A DNA stretch of 55,877 bases, from assembly GCF_014845095.1 (NCBI RefSeq), contig NZ_NKUG01000006.1, positions 1 to 55,877 of the forward strand, given 5' to 3'. Position numbers and translations under genes: made by a program. This DNA comes from Methylobacterium bullatum. GTDB lineage: Bacteria; Pseudomonadota; Alphaproteobacteria; Rhizobiales; Beijerinckiaceae. This document shows, piece by piece, positions 48,893-55,877 of this stretch. The notes under the pieces were generated by a model. The model was not told where the DNA came from and made no database searches. It saw only the letters and a program-made list of their open reading frames with translations. Within the stretch, counting starts at the first letter, position 1. The number at the start of each line of letters is the position of its first letter.

Positions 48893-49315
48893 TTACGGCA
48901 GGGAACCGGCAGCCTTCTTGGCCTCGGTCATCGTGTTCTCGCAGCCCTTGGCATCTCCGGCCGCTTCCTGCTTGCGCGCCTGTTCGATCAGGTGACGGGC
49001 GTGGTCGACACTCTTGGCATTCGGGGTGGTCGAGGGATCGGTGGGCTTGCCGCCGGGAGGGGCGTCGAGGCCCATCGACGGATTGGACGCGACCTTGCCG
49101 TCGGCCGAAGCGGTGCCGGTGACCGACACGGCGCCGGAACTGTTGAGGCGCCGCTCGATCGTGGCGATCTGGTCGGAACACGCAGAGGCGAAAGCCGGAC
49201 CGGCAATGGCGGTGAAGACGAGGGCGGGCACGAGGACGCGGATCAGCGGCGAGGCCGTGGTCGGCGAATGCGCCTTGTCCGAGGACGTCCTGGTCTCGCG
49301 AAGGGCCTTGGTCAT
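48893..49315 (-). CDS. LutD-like exported protein (LutD paralogue beyond lutH)
   Basis: A 140-residue protein with a signal segment at about 25-45 (VLVPALVFTAIAGPAFASA). The mature part reads CSDQIATIERRL (Cys46) and ends ARKQEAAGDAKGCENTMTEA (Cys125). This matches the lutD product at the other end of the cluster, where CAEGIATI and GEFDECLDAVGDAK sit at the same spacing. The C-to-IATI and C-to-AK distances are identical. A Gly/Ser/Thr/Pro insert of about 40 residues (61-101) separates the two helices here. Acidic residues before the second Cys in LutD (EFDEC) are mostly replaced (DAKGC). No EF-hands are present, so it is not lanmodulin. Same strand as lutH, downstream of it and of a terminator. 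Homology is my reading; metal binding is inference. Confidence 0.7.
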   Translation of the reverse strand: MTKALRETRTSSDKAHSPTTASPLIRVLVPALVFTAIAGPAFASACSDQIATIERRLNSSGAVSVTGTASADGKVASNPSMGLDAPPGGKPTDPSTTPNAKSVDHARHLIEQARKQEAAGDAKGCENTMTEAKKAAGSLP

Positions 49316-49462
49316 GCGATGCTTTCCGATGATGTCGAACATGGCACGCCAACGCTCGACCCACCCGGCATGTTGCTGCGACATCGTCGAACCTGTGGCG
49401 GATCATCCCCTGACGGGGCACTCCGCCGCACATGGCGACCGAATATGGCGACCGACAGAAAA

Positions 49463-49492
49463 GGCCACCGCCCCGTCTCCGGAGCGGTGGCC
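49463..49492 (-). terminator. Terminator downstream of lutH
   Basis: GGCCACCGC (49463-49471) pairs with GCGGTGGCC (49484-49492) around a 12-base loop. Read on the minus strand the stem is followed by TTTT, so it ends transcription coming from lutH. Confidence 0.75.
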
Positions 49493-49520
49493 CATCGTAG
49501 GGGCTCTACCACGTCTCGGT

Positions 49521-49618
49521 GACCCATAAGTCAGGGTCAGGGAGGTCCGGCGGACGAATGCCGCCGCGCAGTCAGCGCGGGCAGACCTCGATGAGCCGGG
49601 CTCAGCGAGGTCTGGTAT
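49521..49618. repeat. Left copy of a 98-base hairpin-rich element, inverted relative to the right copy
   Basis: This element is repeated in reverse orientation at 52439-52535 with six mismatches and one single-base gap, about 93% identity. It contains three nested hairpins: GACCC/GGGTC, CCGCGC-AGTCA-GCGCGG, and AGACCTCG with CGAGGTCT. It ends 10 bases before the lutH stop codon. It looks like a BIME/REP-type or MITE-like element. No coding sequence lies inside. Confidence 0.85.
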
Positions 49619-49628
49619 CGAGGGGCGG

Positions 49629-52079
49629 CTACCAGAAGATGCGCATTCCGCCATAAGCCGCGATCGGCGCGCCGGGGGCCAGGCTCCGGTTGGAGCTGGC
49701 ATTGGGCAGGGCCAGGATCGGAACCTCGCCGACCGGCGAGAAGGTGCCGAAGGTCGCGTATTTCGCGTTCAGCGCGTTCTCCACGTAGCCGTAGAGCTCG
49801 ATGTTCTCGTTCACCCGGTAGCTCGTGTTGAACCCGATGACCGCGTAGTTGCCGGTGGTCTTGTTGAGGTTCGATTCGTCGCCCACGAGGAACTTGCCGG
49901 TGGCGACACGGCCGAGGACGCCGACCCGCCATTCCGGCGTGACGTTGTACTGCACGCCGACCTTGACCTGATGCGGCGCGACGCCGGGGAGCTTGTCGCC
50001 GCGTCGCACGAAGATCTGGTTGGCTTCCGAGTTGTCCGGCTGGGCCGGGTTCGGCGTGGCGAACGGGTTGCCGCCGGAGGCTAGGGTCAGCGGCGACTGG
50101 AAGGTCGCGTCGACGAAGGCGTAGTCGATGAAGGCGTTCCAGACCGGGGTGGTGATGGCGAGGCTCGCCTCGACGCCCTGGCGGCGGGTGGAGCCGACGT
50201 TCTGGAAGTAGGCGCGGCCGATGGTGATGTCGGAGGGCACGAAGGTGATGTCATCCTCGTTGCGGGCCCGGAACACGCCGGCCTTCCAGCTGAGCACCCC
50301 GAGCTCGATCGGCGAGGGCAGCTTGCCGCGGAAACCCGCTTCCACCGTGCGGGAGATGACCTGCTTCAGCGGCGGATCGCCGACGAAGAAGTTGGTGAGC
50401 GAGCACGGGGCGAGCGGATCGGCGCAGGAGAGTTCGGCCGGGGTGGGCGCACGGTTCGCCTCGACATAGCCGCCATAGACGGTGAGGAGATCGGGCACGA
50501 GCTTGTAGGTCGCGCCGACGCCCGGGTTGAAACGCTGGAAGTAGTGGTTGCCGTTCAAGGCCGTGCCGAGCTGATCCTCCAGCACGATCTTGGCCATGTT
50601 GAACCGGCCCTGCAGCGTCAGGGTCAGGCGATCGGTCAGGTCGGTGTTGTTCTGCAGGTAGATGCCGCCGTAATCGTTGCTCGACTTCACGCTCACCGGC
50701 GTGATCGAGTTGTCGTCGCTACGCACGACGATGCCGGGGCCGAAGAAGCCGCGGTCGAAGGTCAGGCCGCCCACGGCGTTGTCGGCGGTGAAGGCCGTGC
50801 GGCCGCCATCGTAGGAGCCGCCGAGGACGAAGCGGTTCGGCAGCCCGAACAGCGTCTCGCGCACGTTGGTCTGGACCGAGACGCCGAAATTCTCGGTGTT
50901 GGTCCGGGTCGAGTTGAGGAAGGCGTAGGGGCCGCCCTCGTCGAACCGCTCCGCGAAGGCCGGAAGCCGGGCGAAGTTGGCCGTCCTGACGCTGCTCGCC
51001 TGGACGCGACGGTTCAGCCGGTCGCGCAGGAAGAACTGCTCTTCGTTGGCGCCTTCCGAGCAGAGGAACCGCTCGTTCGCCTCGCAGCGCTCCACCTCGG
51101 CGGCGTCGCCATTGGCGGTGTTCTGCTCGAACCGGCCGTAATAGGCGTTGCCCTGGATCGTCACGGTGGGGGTGATGTCGTAGGTGCCGGAGAGCCCGAT
51201 GCGTCCGAACGCATTCAGCGTCTTGTCGGGATAGGTGAAGACCTCGTTGCGCTTGAAGTCCAGCAGATCGACGGGCAGGGTTCCGTTGCCGGTCAGGCTG
51301 TTGATCGCGCCCATGAAGTTGAGGTGGAACTCACCCTTCTCCGCCTGCACGCCGAGATCGCCGTAGAACTGGCGCAGGCGCGAGGGCGAGTGCTGGCGCC
51401 ATCCGTTCTCGGAGAGGGCCGTGCCGGCGACGTAGAGGCCGACATTGTCCGAGCGCTGCCCGTGCTGGAACGAACCGCCGAAGCGCCCGAACGAACCGCC
51501 CGAGAGGTTCAGCTCGGTGCCCTGATAGGTGAAGCCGTTCTTGAGCTGAACGCTGAGCGCGCCGCCGAGGGCGTTGAGGCCGTAGGCCGGGTTCGAGCCT
51601 TCGAGCTCGATGCGGTCGACGGCGATGTCGGGGATGAGATCCCACTGCACCGTGTCGCCGAAGGAGGTGTTGAAGCGGTTGCCGTTGACGTAGACGGCAA
51701 CACCCTGGGGGCTTCCGCCCAGCGGCGAGGCTTCGAAGCCGCGATAGGTGATGGTCGGCTGGAAGGGGTTGCCCTGCGCGTTGTTGATGCTGATCGAGCC
51801 GATCCGCTCGTCGAGGGCGCGCAGCACGCTCGGGGTGCCGACCCGGTTCACGTCCGCCGAGGTCAGGACGCTGGTGTTCTGGGGAAGCTTGTCACGGTCC
51901 TGGCCGAGCAGGACGCCCTGGGCGTTGCGCAGGGTGGGCGTCGGCGTGGTGGCGACCACGTCCAGTTCCTGCAGCGTCACGGCCTGCTGGCCGCCGACGA
52001 CCGTCGTCTGCGCATAGGCGACGCCCGGCAGCAGCGCTACCGAAACGAGGAGGCTGCTCCGCAGCGTCCGCTTCTTCAT
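49629..52079 (-). CDS. lutH: TonB-dependent receptor, probable lanthanide receptor LutH
   Basis: Outer-membrane 22-strand receptor of 816 residues that uses TonB energy to import a large metal complex. A signal peptide ends AYA (about 1-23). A TonB-box-like segment and plug domain follow, with TITYRGFEASPLGGSPQGVA and RIELEGSNPAYGLNALGGAL, then the barrel ending in aromatic GMRIFW. The neighbouring lutG-lutF-lutE-lutD-lutC order matches the Methylobacterium lut cluster, in which LutH is needed for lanthanide uptake. Ligand assignment therefore rests on context. It is separated from lutG by about 550 bases and bracketed by inverted repeats, so it may have its own promoter. Confidence 0.88.
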   Translation of the reverse strand: MKKRTLRSSLLVSVALLPGVAYAQTTVVGGQQAVTLQELDVVATTPTPTLRNAQGVLLGQDRDKLPQNTSVLTSADVNRVGTPSVLRALDERIGSISINNAQGNPFQPTITYRGFEASPLGGSPQGVAVYVNGNRFNTSFGDTVQWDLIPDIAVDRIELEGSNPAYGLNALGGALSVQLKNGFTYQGTELNLSGGSFGRFGGSFQHGQRSDNVGLYVAGTALSENGWRQHSPSRLRQFYGDLGVQAEKGEFHLNFMGAINSLTGNGTLPVDLLDFKRNEVFTYPDKTLNAFGRIGLSGTYDITPTVTIQGNAYYGRFEQNTANGDAAEVERCEANERFLCSEGANEEQFFLRDRLNRRVQASSVRTANFARLPAFAERFDEGGPYAFLNSTRTNTENFGVSVQTNVRETLFGLPNRFVLGGSYDGGRTAFTADNAVGGLTFDRGFFGPGIVVRSDDNSITPVSVKSSNDYGGIYLQNNTDLTDRLTLTLQGRFNMAKIVLEDQLGTALNGNHYFQRFNPGVGATYKLVPDLLTVYGGYVEANRAPTPAELSCADPLAPCSLTNFFVGDPPLKQVISRTVEAGFRGKLPSPIELGVLSWKAGVFRARNEDDITFVPSDITIGRAYFQNVGSTRRQGVEASLAITTPVWNAFIDYAFVDATFQSPLTLASGGNPFATPNPAQPDNSEANQIFVRRGDKLPGVAPHQVKVGVQYNVTPEWRVGVLGRVATGKFLVGDESNLNKTTGNYAVIGFNTSYRVNENIELYGYVENALNAKYATFGTFSPVGEVPILALPNASSNRSLAPGAPIAAYGGMRIFW

Positions 52080-52438
52080 GTCCCGAGACCCTTCGATTCA
52101 AAATGGCGTGGCCGGTTTGTCCCGGCTCGTTACCGAATGTTGCGGGGCGTATCGGGCTTCGACAATGCGGTCGCGGGGGGATTCGACGATTCTAATAAGG
52201 ACACACAGAGATGGCGTCCGCGCGTGATCTGCGGGCAACACGATTTGCCAGAGAATACAAAGACTTCAGGATCAATAGGAACGACAAGCGGGACGATTAG
52301 GCAACAAGTGCTGCCGGAATGTTTTCCGTGTCTTGGGGATGGGATGAGCCTCTTCGTACGTGGCGGACCGTCACGAAGGTCGAGCGAATCGACGGCGTCC
52401 AATCCTTCCGCGGCCGAGGCGAGTATCCACGGCGAGCA

Positions 52439-52535
52439 ATACCAGACCTCGATGAGCCCGACTCATCGAGGTATGCCCGCGCGACTGCGCGGCGGCATTC
52501 GTCCGCCGGACCTCAGTGACCCTGACCTATGGGTC
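52439..52535. repeat. Right copy of the inverted element flanking lutH
   Basis: 97 bases, reverse-complementary to 49521-49618 at about 93% identity. The hairpin ACCTCGATGAG with CTCATCGAGGT is perfect here, whereas the left copy has mispairs in the stem. It lies upstream of lutH and just before the lutG terminator hairpin. Confidence 0.85.
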
Positions 52536-52559
52536 AGGGGCACTGATACAGGATACAAA

Positions 52560-52586
52560 AGGCCCGCCGGAGGGTCCGGCGGGCCT
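52560..52586 (-). terminator. Rho-independent terminator after lutG
   Basis: AGGCCCGCCGGA (52560-52571) pairs perfectly with TCCGGCGGGCCT (52575-52586) around three bases. On the minus strand it is followed by TTTTG. It ends the lutC-lutG transcript before lutH. Confidence 0.85.
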
Positions 52587-52627
52587 GAGGACACTTGGCT
52601 TGGCGAAAGCCCGATGGTGACGTCGGG

Positions 52628-53254
52628 TCAGAGGCGCGCCTGGATCTTGCGGGCGACCTCGCCGAGACGCTGCTCCAACAGGGTCGGCACTTCGCAGACA
52701 TAGGTCAGGGACTGGCTGCGTTCCTGGAAGATGCGCCGGTCCCAGGCGAATTTCGTCTCCAGTTCCGAGGCTTCCTTGGGCATCTCGCGGGCGTCGTTGG
52801 CGCTGGGGCCGTCCTTCACCGAACTGATCTGGTCGGCCTCCTGGCGGATGCGCTCGGCCATCCGCCGCTGCCCCTGCGCGTAGCGCGTGATCCCCCCGAT
52901 CACCCGGTTGCGCTCGTTGTTCACCACCTCGAACACGCCGGCGAAGACGCGGGTGAGGCGCTTGGCCTTGTCGTCGCCGGCCTTGGCGACGAACTCGTCG
53001 AGGAGTGGATCGACCTCGCCGAGTTCGGTGCGGCGCGACGCGATCTTCTGGGCGAGCGAGGCCGCCTCGTAATCGTCGCCCCAAGGGCCGGCGGCCTCCA
53101 GATCCGGCCCCGTCCAGACGGTGCCGGGGCTCAGGGTCGAGACCTTGCGCTGGACGCAGGGCCAGTCCGGGTCCGCTTTGGGCTGGGCGAGGGCCGGCCC
53201 ACAGAGGAGACCGCCGGCCGCCAGGGCCAGTACGAATGTCCGCGAAAGAATCAT
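52628..53254 (-). CDS. lutG: LutG, exported protein of the lanthanide cluster
   Basis: A 208-residue protein with a signal peptide (about 1-23, ending ALA). The mature part is largely helical with Cys33 (DPDWPCVQRKVSTLSP) and Cys187 (YVCEVP), which could form a disulfide. The start overlaps the lutF stop by four bases (ATGA on the minus strand). The name follows the conserved position between the ABC membrane gene and the TonB receptor gene in Methylobacterium. The molecular role is not established. Confidence 0.8.
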   Translation of the reverse strand: MILSRTFVLALAAGGLLCGPALAQPKADPDWPCVQRKVSTLSPGTVWTGPDLEAAGPWGDDYEAASLAQKIASRRTELGEVDPLLDEFVAKAGDDKAKRLTRVFAGVFEVVNNERNRVIGGITRYAQGQRRMAERIRQEADQISSVKDGPSANDAREMPKEASELETKFAWDRRIFQERSQSLTYVCEVPTLLEQRLGEVARKIQARL

Positions 53255-54135
53255 GAATTGTCTCCGGCCGGTCCGCCGCGCCGGGCCATGATGCCGCGAC
53301 CGGGATCGTAGGCGATGACGGCGAGGGTGAAGAAGGCGATGGTGGTGCCCACGACGACGGCGCAGGCGATCGGTTCGAACTGCCCGTAGAGGGCGAAGCG
53401 CACGAGCTGGACGGCATGGCTGAACGGGTTGGCCATGCAGATCAGGTAGAGCGTCTCGCTCGACTCGCGGATGCGCCAGAGCGGGTAGAGGGCCGATGAA
53501 GCAAAGAACATCGGGAAGATCACGAAGTTCATCACGCTGGCGAAATTCTCGAGCTGCTTGACCATCGAGGACAGGAGCAGGCCGATGGCGCCGAGCATCA
53601 GCCCCGCGGCGATGAAGGCCGGGAGCGCCGCCACGTAGCCGATGGCCGGGATGTCGAGTTCCCAGAACCAGGCGATGGCGAGGAAGGCATAGGCCTGGAC
53701 CACCGAGACGGTGACGCCGGCGATCAGCTTGGCCAGCAGCAGCAGCCAGCGCGGATAGGGGCTCGTGAGCAGCACCTTCATCGAGCCGACCTCGCGGTCG
53801 TAGACCATCGAGAGCGAGGATTGCATGCCGTTGAAGAGCTGGATCATCACGGCCAGCCCCGGCACCACGTAGACCTCGTAGAGGACATAGGTCTGGTAGG
53901 GCGGCTCGATCGAGACCCCGAGCGTGTTGCGGAAGCCCGCCGCGAAGATGAACAGCCAGACCAGTGGCCGCACGAGCGCGGAGAAGAACCGCTCCTTCTG
54001 GTTGAAGAACCGCAGCAACTCGCGACGGACGATGCCGCCGAGGCAGATCAGGTAGCCGAGCGCGTCGAGGCGGCCGAGATGGGGCACGGGTTTTTCTGTC
54101 GGGCCGGCAACCGTCGAGGCGATGGTCTTTGTCAT
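53251..54135 (-). CDS. lutF: LutF, ABC-2 type transporter permease
   Basis: Inner-membrane permease of 294 residues with six hydrophobic segments. The ABC-2 signature region ANPFSHAVQLVRFALYGQ is near the C-terminus. It pairs with the ATPase LutE encoded upstream. Relatives sit with PQQ-dependent alcohol dehydrogenase systems. ABC-2 permeases are usually exporters, so the direction of transport is a point of interest. A repeat element separates it from lutE by about 200 bases. Confidence 0.88.
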   Translation of the reverse strand: MTKTIASTVAGPTEKPVPHLGRLDALGYLICLGGIVRRELLRFFNQKERFFSALVRPLVWLFIFAAGFRNTLGVSIEPPYQTYVLYEVYVVPGLAVMIQLFNGMQSSLSMVYDREVGSMKVLLTSPYPRWLLLLAKLIAGVTVSVVQAYAFLAIAWFWELDIPAIGYVAALPAFIAAGLMLGAIGLLLSSMVKQLENFASVMNFVIFPMFFASSALYPLWRIRESSETLYLICMANPFSHAVQLVRFALYGQFEPIACAVVVGTTIAFFTLAVIAYDPGRGIMARRGGPAGDNS

Positions 54136-54191
54136 GAGAAGGAACCCATCGATAGCCGGGGTACAGGCCTATCGGCACGTCCCATCCCCAC

Positions 54192-54302
54192 CCTCATCCT
54201 GAGGTGCCGGAGCGCAGCGAAGGCCTCGAAGGAGGCTTCCAGTTCGCTCCATGATCCCTGGAACCCTCCTTCGAGGCTGCTGCGCAGCACCTCAGGATGA
54301 GG
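54192..54302. repeat. REP-type palindrome inside the lut operon
   Basis: A 111-base imperfect palindrome between lutF and lutE. Outer arms CCTCATCCTGAGGTGC (54192-54207) and GCACCTCAGGATGAGG (54287-54302) pair perfectly. Inner arms around GCCTCGAAGGAGG and CCTCCTTCGAGGC also pair. This type of CCTCATCCTGAGG element is frequent in Rhizobiales genomes. It would form a strong hairpin in the lut mRNA. Confidence 0.85.
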
Positions 54303-54337
54303 TCGTGAGTGGGATCGGAGGCCTTTGGGCATTGCAC

Positions 54338-55089
<752 letters not shown>

Positions 55090-55093
<4 letters not shown>

Positions 55094-55332
55094 GGCTTCA
55101 TCGCCCGCTTGGCGTCACCGACCGCGTCGAGGCATTCGTCGAACTCGCCCTCGCCCTGCTCGCGCTCGGCCACGCGCAGGGCCTTCTTGAGCTTCGGCGC
55201 GGCGGTCTCGGACGGCCCCTTGGCGAGGGCGTCCTTGATCGTGGCGATGCCCTCGGCACAGGCGGCCTTGTCGTCGGCGAGCACCGGGCCGGCGATGAGG
55301 AGGAAGGCGAATGTGGGGATGAGGAGACGCAT
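55090..55332 (-). CDS. lutD: LutD, small periplasmic protein (LanD-type)
   Basis: An 80-residue exported protein with a signal peptide ending VLA (about 1-19). Two Cys (Cys25 and Cys67) lie on predicted helices, in CAEGIATIKDAL and EREQGEGEFDECLDAV. The acidic EGEFDE stretch could bind metal. As I recall, the Methylorubrum extorquens protein of this cluster named LanD binds lanthanides; the match here is by size, position and pattern. It overlaps lutE and follows lutC by 14 bases. Confidence 0.8.
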
Positions 55333-55346
55333 GCGGAGGCCCTGCC

Positions 55347-55781
55347 TTACTTGACGATGAATTTGCCGGTCATGCCCTTGGATTCGAGTCCATGGATCGA
55401 CCAGGGGTATTCGCCGGGCTTGATCGTGACGAACTCGATGGCGATCTCGCCCGGATCGTCGAATTCGAGGTGGTCCGGCGGGCCGCTGCCGTGGATCTCG
55501 AGATGCTGGATCACGATCTGGTTGAACCAGATGTTGCGGAAGAACTCGGTGGCGTAGAACTTATATTCCTGCCGACCCTTGGCGACGATGCGCAGGCGAT
55601 AGGCCTTGCCGGATTCGAGCTCGATCTCCCGGTTCTCGACCACGAAATCGTTGCCCTCCTCGTTGCCGAGGACCAGATCCGGCAGGTTGGAGCGCTTCTT
55701 GGTGAGATCGAGGGCCGAGGCTGGCCCCGTGGCGAGCAGGGCCGCCAGGGCGAGGGTGATCGTCCGCATCGTCCTCGTCAT
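55347..55781 (-). CDS. lutC: LutC, cupredoxin-like periplasmic protein
   Basis: A 144-residue exported protein, signal peptide about 1-23. The mature part is a beta-rich cupredoxin-like domain. The C-terminal ligand loop reads EYPWSIHGLESKGMTGKFIV, keeping His130 and Met137. The Cys expected just before the His of a blue-copper site is a Ser (Ser128). It therefore probably does not hold type-1 copper. ATG 55781 has GGGAGGA seven bases upstream, which sets the start. The symbol lutC rests on gene order; lutB and lutA should follow beyond the window. Confidence 0.75.
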   Translation of the reverse strand: MTRTMRTITLALAALLATGPASALDLTKKRSNLPDLVLGNEEGNDFVVENREIELESGKAYRLRIVAKGRQEYKFYATEFFRNIWFNQIVIQHLEIHGSGPPDHLEFDDPGEIAIEFVTIKPGEYPWSIHGLESKGMTGKFIVK

Positions 55782-55841
55782 GTGATCGTCCTCCCGTTGG
55801 CCGCCTTGAGGCGGTCCGTCCTTCGGCATATCCGCACGTCC

Positions 55842-55864
55842 CTCCTCCCCCTTGTGGGGAGGAG
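55842..55864. repeat. Short inverted repeat upstream of lutC
   Basis: CTCCTCCCC (55842-55850) pairs with GGGGAGGAG (55856-55864) around five bases. It may be part of a longer extragenic repeat cut by the window edge, or a terminator of the next gene on the left-reading strand. Confidence 0.5.
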
Positions 55865-55877
55865 TTGGAGGTGGGGG

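Larger units (their letters stand above)
52080..52627. other. Intergenic region between lutG and lutH
   Basis: About 550 bases with visibly lower GC than the flanks at 52180-52330. It presumably carries the lutH promoter. It contains the right copy of the inverted element and the lutG terminator. No gene is supported here. Confidence 0.5.

Noticed and set aside
48893..49315. Considered as lanmodulin because of its position near lutH
   Set aside because: No EF-hand loops. The paired Cys and IATI pattern match LutD instead.
50544..52703. Plus-strand open frame antisense to lutH
   Set aside because: No recognisable protein; the minus strand encodes a full TonB-dependent receptor with a signal peptide and terminal aromatic residue.

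Overview
The window is GC-rich chromosomal DNA from an alphaproteobacterium, most likely Methylobacterium or Methylorubrum. The best evidence is the right end, which carries genes in the order of the Methylobacterium lut (lanthanide utilisation and transport) cluster. The conserved alphaproteobacterial run dacA-like / tmk / holB / metG / tatD / MBL hydrolase and a perfect TTAA-N7-TTAA CtrA-type box agree with this. No rRNA, tRNA, CRISPR array, intact insertion sequence or prophage was seen.

Layout. 1-5400 (minus): a heavy-metal efflux operon with a Cys/His-rich exported protein, a long periplasmic adaptor and a CusA/CzcA-type RND pump that runs off the left edge. 5470-6822: cobF facing a PAS-only protein. 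7118-8273: a chromosomal ParA / ribbon-helix-helix pair with an upstream CtrA-type box and a good terminator. 8621-16593: envelope and housekeeping genes (RlpA lipoprotein, DD-carboxypeptidase, tmk, holB, metG, tatD, MBL hydrolase). 16628-17419: an exported SGNH hydrolase. 18100-26456: a complete kdpFABCDE potassium operon with its sensor kinase and response regulator, plus two very small membrane-protein genes. 26473-31047: a ynfA-like gene fragment and a second RND pump and adaptor. 31272-39810: mixed genes (AlkA, EamA transporter, VOC protein, LuxR solo, DUF488, GH25 lysozyme, hemolysin III, heme A synthase, DUF2842). 39842-48777: an exopolysaccharide block (deacetylase, GNAT, Wzz/BY-kinase-like protein, Wza-type lipoprotein, GT4, WcaJ-type initiating transferase). 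48893-55781 (minus): lutC, lutD, lutE, lutF, lutG and lutH, then an additional LutD-like gene beyond lutH.

How the genes fit together. In the lut block LutH would bring lanthanide across the outer membrane. LutE/LutF form an ABC-2 type transporter, and LutC, LutD and LutG are exported periplasmic proteins. lutA and lutB should lie just beyond the right edge. The most interesting observations are here. A second LutD-like protein sits on the far side of lutH with the same paired-Cys helical pattern. lutH is bracketed by two ~98-bp inverted, hairpin-rich elements about 93% identical. No lanmodulin gene is visible beside lutH.

CDS starts were chosen from ribosome-binding sites, signal peptides and family length. 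Where these disagree the entry says so. Family assignments rest on reading motifs in the translations, not on database searches.
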